A stretch of 64,000 nucleotides of DNA from Paralvinella palmiformis (GCA_025642065.1 JAODUP010000032.1:1391001-1455000); one strand, 5' to 3'. Shown: positions 37,599-50,739, counted from the stretch's first letter. Notes: a model not told the origin generated them from the sequence alone. Program-made: numbers and translations.

Positions 37599-38873
37599 GT
37601 TAAACTGATAATTGACTGATATTGAGGACTAAAGCAGGGATAATCTCAAGTTGATGTTGACCCGACATTGGTGATTCTCTATAATCTGAGTGTATTTTCT
37701 ATATAAATACTTGTACAATCATGGAAATTTATTACTTGATCCATTCTTCAACGGTGAATATTGAATTCAAGTATTACGTTATTGTCATAGTATGATACAT
37801 TGACGTCTAAGTCTGTTGTATAATTCCAGTTTCTGGGTAAGTTTGTGATGAAATATAGCGATATCCTGTTATCGTCTTGGCAAGTTCTCCACCAACAGCA
37901 CAGATCTAGGGTTTGATACCCGACCAACACTCAGCTTATCCGGCTGACTACTAGCCCAACTATTTCAAGACGAGCTGAGCACGATGCACTGAATACGTCT
38001 ATTGTCTACGGCTCTACCGTTCTGGTGAGAAGATTTGCTGCTAGACGGCTGCCCATGCTGTCAACACTTAGACAAAGGCAGGCCATCATCCTTGCCGAGT
38101 CTCTGGTATCTGGTTGTCTGGGTAGCTGTGTGCGTGACAGCGGTCGGAGTCAAATTTTGTTTCTGGGCATACTACGACCGTTGGACGATGGCCGCCATAT
38201 CTGTCTCCTGGTCACGAAGAGTTGTGTCTTCCACAGATTGCACATCACTGATCTCTCTACCTGGTCTCGTAGAATAACCAGTTCGTAGTAACGTGGGTGT
38301 CAGATGAGTCGGTATGCCTCACCTGGGCCTAGATGCACTCACTCTCTGGTTCTTAGTGATATCATTGGTAATAACCCTTTCATTTTAATGCTGCAGTGAT
38401 CCGATCACAATTCATGAGGATAGCATCCCAATTTCTGCTTTCCATATTTGTAAAGTCCAACCTAGTTGCTCTATAAGCCAAAACCGCCTGACCTCATACT
38501 TTTTCCATCACACAAGGGAGTTTGACATCTAGGAATAATTACCGGTGTATTATCTATTAAACATTTATAACAAATCGATTTTAGAACTGACGTCATTAAT
38601 TAATGGTTAATTTTTTATTTAGGAATATCTATGAAATATAGTTTATATGTTTGTTTATATGTTTCGATTTTGCCAGAATAGATAATTAAGCTGGAAGAGT
38701 TTGAGCTTTACGCAGTTTATCCTGATCATTTACACTTGTTGAAATACTCGTGCATTATGTTTAGTGATGACTGTAGCCGTTCGATCTGCGTTTGACATTA
38801 TGACCATGTCATTTATATCAACAATATAATGAAGTCAAAATTAATTGTTGTTTCAGTACTGAAACATCCCACG
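36546..38873. other. Upstream of the BTB gene
   Basis: Contains a C-homopolymer followed by CCCTATAAATCCC near 36670-36690, the (TTA)n tract, and a GC-richer block at about 38020-38330 open in two frames but with no recognised protein. The 5'UTR exon of the BTB gene presumably lies here. Confidence 0.4.
37519..37597. repeat. (TTA)n microsatellite
   Basis: Near-perfect trinucleotide tract of about 26 units between the LINE region and the BTB gene. Confidence 0.95.
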
Positions 38874-39139
38874 ATGGCAACGAACAGTGGCGATTACTGC
38901 CAGGTCAGCAAAACTATATTACAGTGTAATAAACACATGTTGGAGAGAGCAATATGTTCAGATGTCCTTTTTGAACTACACTCGCCAGATGGAGCTACGA
39001 AGGAGTTTCCGATACATAAATACATGTTGGTTTTAAGAAGTCCCGTGTTCGAAGCTCAGTTTTGCGGAGGACTTTCTGAGCAAAGTAACAAAATTATTGT
39101 AACTGATGTGGAACCTGAAGCCTTTGGAGAATTACTGAA
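38874..39139 (+). CDS. BTB-BACK-PHR gene, coding exon 1 (BTB domain)
   Basis: It contains most of the BTB fold, ending two bases into a Lys codon at a GTATGT donor. The transcribed exon probably begins at 38857, after a TTGTTTCAG acceptor. Confidence 0.9.
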
Positions 39140-40286
39140 GTATGTTTTATGTAATAATTAATTCCCCTAATGGGGCATATAGGTAATTTATATAATTGAT
39201 ATACATAACGAATATATAATTTTGAGTTAAGTGAGTCTAAATATTCTGTATAGATTTACTATCTTATCATAGGAACAACCGTAATATGTGTGAGCTTAAA
39301 GCGCTTTATTTAAGGGAAGCTAAAACTGTGTCAGTGAAAATATCACTGTTTTGATACAATAATAGAGTAGCGGCTGTTGTTGCTGCTCCGGGACCTCACC
39401 CTCTTTTTACAGCTAAAGATCTGGAACTTAATTTGCACTAGCTAGATGACAGATAGCCCGACAACCAACTCCAGCACACTACTGAAGGAGATGTTAACTT
39501 ACTACTAATCTGATATTGACTACCGTATATGACAATAAATGCCTATATCTTCAGTACAAATATTTTACCAATGCGTCTGGGCGTGTTGCTATTTAGACCT
39601 AAGTTCAGCCATTTATTTTGACCTTGTTTCGTCTATTATAGGGCTATATTTAATTTAATTGAATAGTTAACTGCATAACCATAGTTGGCATCCGTGAGGG
39701 CTTTCTAATTAATGGCTCAACAATTGTACCGATGCACTGGTCTTTGATTATCGCTGAAAAGGGGAGTACTGTCGCAATTAACAATGCAAAATGGAATTCT
39801 ACCGCTGCTGCTGAAATTTAAATGTGAGGAATTGTTTTTGGAGAATTTTATTTTAAAAGTTCATGATCCAACTATTATTTATGGAAGCAGGTGTGTTTAC
39901 GATTATTACCGCAGCAGTATAGTATCTGTGATTGTCGTGATAAGATTTGACATATATATATGCTCCTGCGTATAGAAGTATCATTCAAGGGGGAATATTT
40001 CTTTCTAGCATCTATTCACCGGACATCATTATGTGATAGAGCAAAAACCTTGAAACGTTATTTGTGAGTCTTAAGCTGCTACTAAATGCCGAAAAGAACG
40101 TCAAAATATGTTGAATTGACCAAAAAATCTGTTCAAATGGAGTAATATTCGAGGAAAGGCTTTGACCACGTCTTAATTTGTTGTGTTGCTGCTTAACATG
40201 AGTTGTACGAGAATCAACGAATACATCCCAAATATATTTGACAAGAAAGAGTTTCGCTTATAACTTTCAGCGGATTGAAATATGAC

Positions 40287-40340
<54 letters not shown>

Positions 40341-41446
40341 AAATTATATATGGTATTTAGTATTTATCTATTTATACATTTTTCAGGTATATTTATTACG
40401 AAGAACCAGATATCACTACGGACAATGTATTCCTAGTTCTTCATGCTGCTAGGAAGTATTTTATTGATCCTCTTATTGATAAATGTATATGCGTAGCAAA
40501 GAAAATGATATTTGTAGACAAGGTGTGTACGATCCTCGATCAAGCCATTAGGTATGACTTGAAAACCCTTATCGATGAATGTATGCAATTCATAATTACC
40601 AACTGTAGAAGTGTTATAAAAACTGAAGGTTTTGAGTCACTGTCATCAAATGCTTTAACTAAAATACTGGATAGTGATCGCCTTCTTCTTTCTGAAATAG
40701 ACCTTTTTAAAGCTTGCATAAAATGGGCCAAGCGGATATCGTCTGATAATGCTGCTGATGATGAGCTGCGTCAGCACCTGACCGATTGCTTACGTCATAT
40801 TCGCTTCACGTCAATGACAGCCGAAGAGTTCGCGAGAAACGTCGGAGAAATGGATATTCTGACAGACGAAGAAAAGTCCGCGATCTACCATTATCTGCTG
40901 ATTGGAACAAATTCCGAGCATCTAACAGATCTGGGCTTTACTTTGAAACGCAGATGTCCGGAATTAAGGTGTTCGATATATAAAACCCCCGGAGAAGAAG
41001 CACTAGCCTATACAGATCATGAGGTTACCATAACCTTCGCGGTTAGCCATCCCATTATATTACTAGGCGTTTCACTATTTGGTGGTCGTGACCAGGATAA
41101 GCATGCCATCAGTCTTGGATTATGGCATGGCTATAATACCCTTGTTACGGAAAGAGAACACATTCTTCATTCAGATGGAAGAAACACGCCGTATCCGATT
41201 TACCTTGAAGCACGAGGATTCGCCATTAAGCCACGCCAAACGTACAGAATCTGCATTTACGTTTCAGGACCCAATACTTATCGCTGCGATGGCTGTGTCG
41301 GCGATGTTATTATTGATGGAATACGATTCAAGTTTACTAACTGTAAGAAGTCAGTCCATTCCATGAAATTGGAAAAAAGTCCTGTAGCAGAATTACTGTT
41401 TCGTCGAGCATTGCTGCATGAAGATGGCATGTGTAATATCTTATGA
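38874..41446 (+). CDS. BTB-BACK-PHR domain protein, BTBD3/BTBD6 type
   Basis: Two exons (38874-39139 and 40387-41446) give 1,326 nt, 441 aa plus stop. The donor is AA|GTATGT and the acceptor TTTTTCAG, rejoining as LLKYIYYEE. Domains in order: BTB (about residues 20-120, with SDVLFEL, FPIHKYMLVLRSPVFEAQF, VEPEAFGELLKYIY), BACK (about 125-225, including LSEIDLFKACIKWAK), then a divergent PHR-like beta domain (about 265-430, HPIILLGVSLFGG). Family members serve as Cullin-3 ubiquitin-ligase substrate adaptors. The start at 38874 (MATNSGD, context CACGATGGC) is preferred over an in-frame ATG at 38829, because a TTGTTTCAG acceptor at 38856 lies between them and implies an upstream 5'UTR exon. BTBD6 proteins are usually somewhat longer (about 480-540 aa) at the N terminus. 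Confidence 0.92.
40289..40338. repeat. (AT)n microsatellite in the BTB gene intron
   Basis: About 25 units, ending 48 bp before coding exon 2. Confidence 0.95.
40387..41446 (+). CDS. BTB-BACK-PHR gene, coding exon 2 (BACK and PHR domains)
   Basis: The acceptor TTTTTCAG is at 40386. The frame stays open through the end of BTB, the BACK helices and the PHR-like domain to TGA at 41446. The 1,247-bp intron before it contains an (AT)n tract at 40289-40338. Confidence 0.92.
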
Positions 41447-42310
41447 GAGCAATTCGTCATTGTCTGCATTTTCCGGAACTGACCTTTCCCGTTAAACCTT
41501 AAAGCGATACTTCGGATAGTTTCAAGCTTCTCTAAAATAGACAATTCATTATTGCACCAAAATGAAATGAATCTGTATTATAGTATATCGTGTAGTTATC
41601 ATTGTACGAATGGTATATGTTATCCCGGATGGCGTTGAATGCATTCTTATCATATATTCGATGTCGGGAGGATAAAATATACTGATAAATATATAAGATA
41701 GGACGTATGTATACCTCTATCAGATTCAGGAGTACTACTAGCGAACCCGTTTCTCTTATCAATCCAAGCACTGAATCTTGCTGCATTCAACCTCGTATAC
41801 AACTTTTTGTTGCTGCTTCGACACCGTGTGAGAGTTGAGCTGTTAAACACTTTAGATATTCTGACCAACGTCCGATTATCTCTGACTGTAGATTTATAAC
41901 TGAACAAAGCAAGGATAATCCAGTCGACAGAATTAGATTTTGTTTAACTTATTATTAGTTGATAATAGGTTGACAACTAAATTTTAGTTTGTGTGTAATT
42001 GGACTCTCGAGTTGAAACATCATTAACTTTAGTACAATTTCGTATTTTATATATTATCTAATGTATATATACACCCAATCTATAGAGTGGTAATCAGGAC
42101 AATTTTATTGTTTCACAACCCGCTTTAAATTTGCCATAGACGTATATAAATGTATTTTTTTTAATTCTAGTTAATTATTGTGTATAATAATACTTTTTAC
42201 GTGCTATAATAATAATAAATTTTTGTTGTTGAAATTATTATATAAGTCATTTTATGAAACAATGGCTCCACTACTAGAATACTCAACAGGAATCTTTTTG
42301 TTTGTTTGAT

Positions 42311-42360
<50 letters not shown>

Positions 42361-42700
42361 TATAATTATAAAAAACCACGAAACAAAGTTGCGTCGCATT
42401 TTGTAATTACAGATATTTTTGCGTGTTCTTAATTTCGCGAAATCCCACCCATTAGCCAATTCGCTAAGCTTTATATTCGCGAACCACACACACACTTTAT
42501 ATTCGTAAACCACACACACATACGAAATTCCTATTCCCGTGTGTCACTGACCGCGCTAATTTCGCTAAGATCATCGCGAAAATATCTGTAATTACAGAAT
42601 GTATCGTTAGTAGAGACAAGTGAGACGTAAGCCAACATCTGATGTAAATGATTCTAATCTACAATTAGTATATACCAGAATTTCCATATGTGGGGGGGGG
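41447..42700. other. 3' flank of the BTB gene
   Basis: Presumed 3'UTR followed by AT-rich DNA. Minus-strand open frames at 41650-41907 show no recognised domain. Confidence 0.5.
42314..42356. repeat. (AT)n microsatellite
   Basis: About 21 units. Confidence 0.95.
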
Positions 42701-42898
42701 GCCTCTGTGGTCTAGTTGGTAGCGCGTTGGACCACAGATCACTACCACCTGAGTTCGAATCTCGGCGTTGGGATATCTGAAGGGTGTTTCATCTTTGACT
42801 TCGTTTTATTACCTTTGGAGGTCGCTCGGCCCATTTAGCCTACCATGTGCACAAAAGTGGCCATAAAACAACAACTATCATCATCACTATCACCATAT
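42701..42898 (+). mobile_element. tRNA-derived SINE, most complete copy
   Basis: The tRNA-like head has an A box (TGGTCTAGTTGGTAGCGCG) and B box (GAGTTCGAATC). It is followed by a conserved tail with CTCGGCCCATTTAGCCTACC and TGTGCACAAAAGTGGCC. The same tail occurs at four other places here, which marks a dispersed family rather than a working tRNA gene. Confidence 0.85.
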
Positions 42899-43318
42899 GT
42901 TGGGTGTTAGTTATTATCACACAATAATAGTTAGTACACATGTCAGAGTTATTGGTGGCCACCTTAGCTTAGATTACTACCTGATTAATTGTGCAGAATA
43001 CAAATAGGCGCCCAATTTGAGGTCAAATTTGGGGGAGGGGGTACACACAAGGCAGTTGTTTGTATAAACGAGTTTGTCTTCAAAGTTGATTTTATCGCTT
43101 ATGTTTACCCTCAACTACGGCAATATGTCTTACCTTGGTGTATTTAATTAATTCCTTTACCATGTTTCAAGAGAACGTATACTTCACTAAATTGTTATCG
43201 TAATATTAATACTCTACAACATTGTCAACAAGATTAGTCTATTTTATACATAACTGCAATATTAATATTTATTTAGACGTTGGTGTCTATACGTGTGGTT
43301 GTATAACAAATGTATATG

Positions 43319-43360
<42 letters not shown>

Positions 43361-43708
43361 CTTACATTAAAATGATAATTGGCAGATGTACAGTTAGGAC
43401 AAAATTATCAAGAATGTCCTTAAAATTAGTATCACGAAGTTTCTGGTGTTGTTAACGGGAAAATTATGTATTCTGCGTTGCAATACACATACACTAAATA
43501 AAAAAATTTGAATAACAGTTTACGATCAAACTCTGTAATCCAATACAATGACAATATTGTACATTAGTTGAATTACAATCCAGAGGGTTATAAGAGTAAT
43601 AATTATCTTTTCAGAAACTATTCTGGCTATAACATAATACAAAAGTAAACCTTTTTAGTAAAAAGGATAGAACTGTACCGATTTATCACTAACGATGTGT
43701 ATGTGTGC

Positions 43709-43709
43709 G

Positions 43710-43740
<31 letters not shown>

Positions 43741-43747
43741 ATTTGTG

Positions 43748-43836
<89 letters not shown>
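43709..43836. repeat. (AT)n(CT)n(AT)n microsatellite
   Basis: A CT core flanked by AT tracts, potentially self-pairing. Confidence 0.95.
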
Positions 43837-43839
<3 letters not shown>

Positions 43840-44866
43840 ATTCTCACAAGTGGGTCCGTGAAATCTGACATTAGGAGTGAATTTTCAAATTGTGCACAGG
43901 GCTGGGAAAGTTATGTCAAATGATAGATATATCGATAGTCTCTATATAAAAATATATCTTCTCAATAACAAATCCAAATGCATGCATCTCCTGAAGTGTT
44001 GTATATGTTATGGATATGTTCTACCGCTTCACAATTTGAGACCTATACCTCCATAAATCTATACGTAAATAAACTTATAAAGTAGACCTATACATTTGTC
44101 TGGGATAATCATCAGCCTGTGGAGCCTAGGTAATCCACTTTTCGTAGGCGGAAAATATGTCACGTCCACGGGGAAGCGGTTACATGCAGGCTACATATAA
44201 AACCGGATGCATATAAAACATATCGTTTAACACGACAGCTCGCAGTAAACAACACGTGCGTGTGGTTTAATAGCGAGTTACTACATACACAAGATAACTA
44301 CTTTAACACCACAGTATATATACAGCAGTAACTTACTGTGGCCAGATAACGTCTAATATACAAGTTCTCTGCTCTGGTTCAAAAGAAACCTATACATAGA
44401 ACATTTCGATATTACAGATGCTGATCTCGGCTCCATTCTGGGTTCGAAACAAATCCTACCTATATGAAGCGTATCGGTAGACATCCGACTAGTCTGTCGT
44501 TGCAAGTTGTTCCTCTAATCCGAGTGAAAAATCTTATTTTCTTTTTGTTTTCCAAGGTCAAATAAAAGTTATATCAGTCTGAGAATCAACCTTGTTCAAA
44601 GACACAAATAACATTTAGTATTGGATGCCCTAACATACCACCCCCCCCCCATCAAATGTCACATTACAAATTTCGAAAATCACCATATTATAGGTATTTT
44701 TTAACCGATAAGAGACACAACCAATATAGACATCAGTATAAAAATGTATACACTAACATTGCTGTATATGTCCTGTGTAAAATATAACTATTTGTTCCAC
44801 GGTGAAGTTGGAAATTTAAGAAATATAACATCACTGGTCACGTTGACCCCGTTTCTGAGAATGGTT

Positions 44867-44869
<3 letters not shown>

Positions 44870-44913
<44 letters not shown>
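44870..44913. repeat. (AT)n microsatellite
   Basis: About 22 units. Confidence 0.95.
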
Positions 44914-44918
<5 letters not shown>

Positions 44919-45059
44919 CGTCCAGCACTGTATCACATAATCGCTATCTGGATTGCGAAATTAAGACAGACTTTCCAGCATTCATGCGGGTGTTTGTATT
45001 TGAAATTAAATTTTCACTTATTACTGTATGCATAGCATATATCAATCAAACGCTGTAAA

Positions 45060-45485
45060 CCATGGACATTAGCACAGTCATATCATCTACGTACACCAAC
45101 ATGTTAAAATGTAGAGGTCCAATACGAACGTCATAGGAGTAAGATTATAGCATGTTATTAATATAAAAATTGGATAAAATGAGAGATAAAATACTGCCTT
45201 TGTGTTGCTGAATTGCCTCTCCATCTAACTTTGGTAATGAATAGTGTCCGATTAAAAGAGTGCATGCAAATAAGACACCTTTTCCTTTGCTAAAGCCATA
45301 TTGAGTGTCACTGATCATTAAGTATATCAAGTATCTTAGGTCGGTATTTACTAGGATCGTTCGGATTCAGAGTGGACTTCTTTAAGATAGGAACAATAAC
45401 ACCGGTTGTTAAACTTGCGGGAACCCATGTATAAGCGATAAATATGGGTGCCAGTCTGTTATCCAGGGATTTCTTGAAACATCTT
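45060..45485 (-). mobile_element. LINE reverse-transcriptase fragment with internal deletion
   Basis: The minus strand reads LTTGVIVPILKKSTLNPNDP, then SKYRP (RT motif 0-1), then SDTQYGFSKGKGVLFACTLL, then GSILSLILSNFYINNML and VRIGPLHFNMLVYVDDMTVL (the YADD catalytic box as YVDD). Blocks are out of frame with each other, and the palm segment between FACTLL and GSILS is missing. Ancient dead copy. Confidence 0.8.
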
Positions 45486-46770
45486 TTTTACACGTAACAA
45501 ATCATTAATCGGTAATATACAACAATTCTTTTTTACAGACAAAACTAAACCCTCTCCTATTTAAGTATTATTTTTCCCCATTTGACATATCCTTCGAAGT
45601 CAAATGTACCCTTGTATATGTCCTTATGAAGGAGAAGATTACTAACTATTAAAAAACATTGAAAAGTATCCTCTATCTTCAATGTTCAAAAATCCAAGAT
45701 TAAATATTCCTATAAAAAAAATTATTTTCAGAATTATTCGCAATTCTTCTGTTATTCAGTGGATTGACACTGTAAATGTAGCTATTTCTGATTCACTTGG
45801 TTCCTTGATTTCCATTAACAATCATTTATCTGACAGTAACCTGGCATTTTTAACGGTTTTGATATGTTTAATTAGGTCGACTCTTTGTTTGAATTAGCTT
45901 GAATACCGCTCTCTAGTGCCCCGGGATAGTTTGACCGCCCCCTTTGCTAAATTGGCAAGCTTTTACTTCGACTTTTTTACAGGTCGTGACGAAATAAAAA
46001 ATTATGTTCTTTGAATAATACTCACATTCATTGATTCAGCGGGACATTTTGGTGCACGAGATCACTCATCATAACACTAATAAACACGAATTTAATAAGC
46101 AATAACTCAGCAGCACAGATCGCTAGCGGTTCGCCATCTTAGCCGCCTGTCGGAGAACAACTTTTGATCACGTGACACTGAAAATACGACTACCCATACA
46201 CCGTCGTGCAATATAACAGGACGACACGATACACAACTATTTAAGCATAATAATATAAGCCTATGATTGTCCTTATGGTTTATTACTCAAAATACCATAA
46301 AATTGCTGAGGTACAAACCCTAAAATTAATTATATTGTGGTGCTACAAACGCGATATAAATATTTTGCCGGAGGATGTATTTATTTAGGATTGCGTAATC
46401 AAATCAACGCCGTCAGCATGCACATGCGCAAGTGTTACAGAATATCTTATTTTATCATCGCTGGATGCGAACAGAGTTTTTGAACAGATAAATTGCAATT
46501 TCTTGTGTTTAATTATATCGAATCTGTGCCGAGAGTGTGCCAATTGACTTCTAAACACTTGGAGTAACATAATTACTTGAAATATCAAAAGCTGCTAAGT
46601 CGTTCGGGAAATTCGAAGTGCAATCTCGCCAAACGGGCATGGGTAGAGTACTGTCCCTACTTGGAACAGCCTCAACAGGACCATACATTGGTTAAGTTTG
46701 AGTGTACGTGTGTAAGTGCGTGCATATACGTGTGAGAGAATATGAGAGTGCACGTATGTGTTTATCCGTT

Positions 46771-46809
<39 letters not shown>

Positions 46810-47089
46810 TTATTAGTCCGATCTGTAATTTATTACACACACACACACACACACACAAGGCGCCCACACACGCGTACACATAAGACTAAAACTATAGGAT
46901 TTACCTCAGTTTTAGCGTTTCTCGCTTTTCATTCGTTAGATGGCAGCACTATAAAACGACACGCCAAAACAGTATTTCCCCACATGAACTTTTTCGAACG
47001 ATCCCATAAATTTGAAGAATTTTTTTTTGCGAATCGTTTATATATATGATTATAGTCTACAACAGGTGTTGGAGTTGTTAGTGTGTTTA

Positions 47090-47192
47090 TATGTGTGTGT
47101 GTGTGTGTGTGTGCGCGCGTATGTGTGTGTGTGCGTCTGTGCGTGTGTGTGCGTTCGTGCATGTGTGCGTGTGTGTGCGCGCGCGTGTGTGT
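47090..47192. repeat. (GT)n with GC-rich interruptions
   Basis: Irregular GT/GCGT tract with potential Z-DNA character. Confidence 0.9.
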
Positions 47193-48635
47193 TATTATTG
47201 TTATTTTATTATGTGTATGATAATATATGGTGATATATCTGTGATGATATATTATATGATGAGATGACTTGTCAGCTGTATTTGGGAATCCGTGTTATAT
47301 GTGAGGTGTACAGTAAACAAGATTTAACTGTATGGTCTTTTTTGGGTATTACCGTTGGGCCCCATTCTGTTTTGTAGCTATAGTTAGTCGAGCTTGAGGC
47401 TCTTTGGGCGTTCTTTCTTGTCCCTAACTGTCCAGGGTGTGGTAACGTTGTCAACTTTGTCTGTACATTAAACTATATTTGTACATATATTGTCATAAAT
47501 AATAAAACAGCTTGTTTTGAAGCTCCTCTTTCTATAACTTGTTAAAAAAAAACAATTAATGCTTTATATGTTTATATACGACAACATAACAAGTTCGGAA
47601 ATGTTAACTCTCCGTTATGTTGTTATAAGATGATTTTACTCTCAAAGTAAACAAAGTGCTGAACGTTTGATGTTTATGTAGTCGATTGTCATTGTTCACA
47701 CCTAATACACTGTAAGTTGGGAGTCCTACAGTCTAATGTCTTCACTCCTAATAACTGCAGACAAATTGCGCTCACAGAAGTCATTTGTTGTAGTACAACG
47801 ACTGATGCCCTGTAATTATCCTTCTAGTTAGGCTATTATCGTTCACGCTGTCTAATCCATTCGGCAGACGGCGCCCTGAAGCGTGTCCCGCTAGCGTAAT
47901 CAAATACAATGCGCGAGCCTTTGATTGATTTGTTTTACATTTTATTGTCCCAATAGGAGACAACAATGGAAATACCACCAAGCTGTCTATCCTATTGACA
48001 AGGGTGGCGCCTCTTGTTAAGATAGCTCAGACTGTGTTAACTCATCCTGATTATTGTGTTGTTCTGGGAGTCGATCGTAACAAAGGAATTATGATGATGT
48101 TCTGCTTTAATTGAAAACATATTATTTTTTTATCACTTTCTATGCGTCCTAATCTTGATCGGGGTGGTCGGACAACGCAGTGATGCGAGCGGGGGTACTG
48201 CAAGTCTCCAAATGGTGGTTTCTTATCCGATCCATAACCGCGTTTGTGAAATATTTCCCCAAACACTCACCCCATTGCGATATGTCGTGCTATGTTTGAT
48301 CAACGCTCGGACTAAACTCTAATTGTGGAATTCTTATTTTTTTATTGTTATTATTAATAACCCAACTTTTCGTTAGGATGTATTAGTTTTGCATTTGACA
48401 CCTTTCACTAGTCAAAAACTTTGTAATACGACAACACAATATTAAAGAGGGGTGGGTTTTAGTATGTTAAACTATCTAGATCTACGATCAGCGGACTTAA
48501 GAGATCATCATTGTCTTAAATTACCATTAAAAGTTCTATTCCCGGTTGTTGTCTTTATAAGAATGCTTTATTGTTGTCATTTTTGTTCGTATTTATTATA
48601 CTCTGTCACCATCCGGATATCAACAAAGCATCTTC

Positions 48636-48700
48636 TGTCGGAAACATCAGCGGCCCATTTAACCTACCTTGTACACAAAAGTCGACGTAAAACATCAGAA
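48636..48700 (+). mobile_element. SINE tail fragment
   Basis: GCGGCCCATTTAACCTACC and GTACACAAAAGTCGACGTAA match the 3' part of the SINE at 42701-42898. The tRNA-like head is absent. Confidence 0.65.
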
Positions 48701-49798
48701 CGAAACGAAAATTTAAATAACCAACTGTAGCCGATAATTTGGGAATTTGAATTGACAAAAGCAACCAAATAATTTGCGATATAATTTCGTATTGAATGAA
48801 GTAGACCTACATTAAATTCCAATGTTTGAAATTATTTGCAAATAGGTGACAAAGGTCCCTCGCGATATCGATGTGATGATATTAGTATCTGATGTAAGAT
48901 TTATCATAATCGATTTATGTGGTGTAATATAACATTTGCATTACTCTTTATCTATTTTTAATAATAGGAATTGTTTCCGAAAATATTTTATTTTGATTTA
49001 ATACAAACTAAATATGCTTTTTCAGCTTTGGATGTGTTTCTTCAGCCGTTGCTTCCATTACTGTAATTTAATCAATATTAGTTAATTGATATACTGGACG
49101 TGATACCATGTTTGCTCATTTGATATCTATATTATTGTTTATTTTTATAGTTACAAAATAGTATTAATCACCGACGATGAAAACTTTTCAAATGGCCATT
49201 ATTACACAAATTATCTGGCTTTGTTACGGTTAAAATAAAGGTTTCGAATTTTTTTAATTCCTTGATTTCTATTTATGGTGTGAAATACTATTATGTATAA
49301 ATATATTTGTCCAAATCAATTTTTCTCATATCAAATTCGCCACCAAACTAGTTTACTAGATTTTGATCAATGTCTGTTGTTTATATTTTCATCCCGCTTA
49401 TTACTTGCCATTAAAGGAATCTTGTATATATTGTTTTCAAAGTAGGATTTGGAGTAAATGTCTGAAATATGACGGCACTTATGAGAATCGCGTATCATTT
49501 ACAAAAACCATGGACTACCGTCAATAATTGGTCATCATAGCAAAGTTTATATGTCACTGATATAGCGCGTAAAAATAATAACAAATGTTAATAGAATACT
49601 TAGGTAAACAAGAAAATGTGTTGCAGACGATAAAAATATAATTTTAGTTTCGGCTAAGGTCGTCTGTGTTCGTGGAACTTCGTGAGTATGCTAATGAATA
49701 GCGACATTTATGAAAATATGCACATTAATTCAAAAATAACTTAACTTTTAATGACCTAGTGCCAATTTTGATGGTCGATAGGGTAGATTCTTGCAAAT

Positions 49799-49803
<5 letters not shown>

Positions 49804-49865
<62 letters not shown>
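49804..49865. repeat. (AT)n microsatellite
   Basis: About 31 units, among the longest AT tracts here. Confidence 0.95.
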
Positions 49866-49868
<3 letters not shown>

Positions 49869-50041
49869 CGACAAAAATATTAGATTTTGAACCCGCGATC
49901 AATTCTTTTAAAAACTAGTTTGGTGGCCCAGTGAGTTACCCATAATACTAGTTGTGTCAATAGGAAGCCATGTACTGGTGGAAGCAAGTCTAACTGTGTC
50001 ATAAACGTCTGAAAACTGACGAGGAGGGGTACACTCTGTGT

Positions 50042-50212
50042 CTGAAATACGAAGATGATTGATGTTTAACGGTAACTTTTGTGCACATGGTGGGCTAAGT
50101 GAGCCACGCAACCTACAAGGATAATGAAGCTAAGTCAGAGATGAAACACCCTTCAGATATGCCCAAGCCGAGATTCGAGCTCAGTTGGTCCAGTAAGACC
50201 ACGGAGGCGCCA
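50042..50212 (-). mobile_element. tRNA-derived SINE, diverged inverted copy
   Basis: Same family: tail GTGCACATGGTGGGCTAAGT, then CTTCAGATATGCCCAAGCCG and a partly deleted A-box end, ACCACGGAGGCGCC. Confidence 0.75.
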
Positions 50213-50739
50213 GACTGAAATACGAAGGTTATGTCAAACTGGAAAGTCATTAGAACAACAGTGACAAATCCTTATTGCAATGGGAATAAACTATTTGTTA
50301 AAACAGGTTAGTAATCTGTGTAATGCTCTCATACGTTATAGTGTATCTGATCTTTCAGTGGCATCCTATTATATGTTTTATGGCAGATTGGTTCGTCGTC
50401 TTTGTGATCGTCATCAATTTTATCATCACCATATTTTATCGGTTTAGATCAAAAATTGTTTACATTTCGCCAAACAATATTTACGATTATAATATTTGCT
50501 TTCCCATGTTCTGTCACTTTATACCGATGTAGATAATGAGATTTTATTGCCTCTTCGTAGCCCGATGAAGGGCCTTTCTTGAAGATCACCGATTATCGCC
50601 CGTTACCGCAGCTTCTAGTCATCTGACGATGGGTAAACCGCCTAGCTATGATTACGCCCAATCACACGCACACGCACACACACATACAGAGGGAGAGAGA
50701 GAGAGAGAGCCGAACAAACTGTTAGCAATAAGATGTCAA

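Larger units (their letters stand above)
42899..45059. other. Intergenic microsatellite-rich DNA
   Basis: AT tracts at 43318-43358, 43709-43836 and 44870-44913. Nothing gene-like seen. Confidence 0.6.
45486..50041. other. Intergenic, mostly featureless
   Basis: Contains (AT)n at 46771-46808, (CA)n at 46833-46858, (GT)n at 47090-47192, one SINE tail and (AT)n at 49804-49865. A GCCATCTTAGCCGCC motif (about 46133-46147) is the only notable non-repeat element. Confidence 0.5.

Noticed and set aside
42701..42773. Functional tRNA gene
   Set aside because: Pol III boxes are present, but the shared 3' tail with other copies and the imperfect cloverleaf mark it as a SINE.
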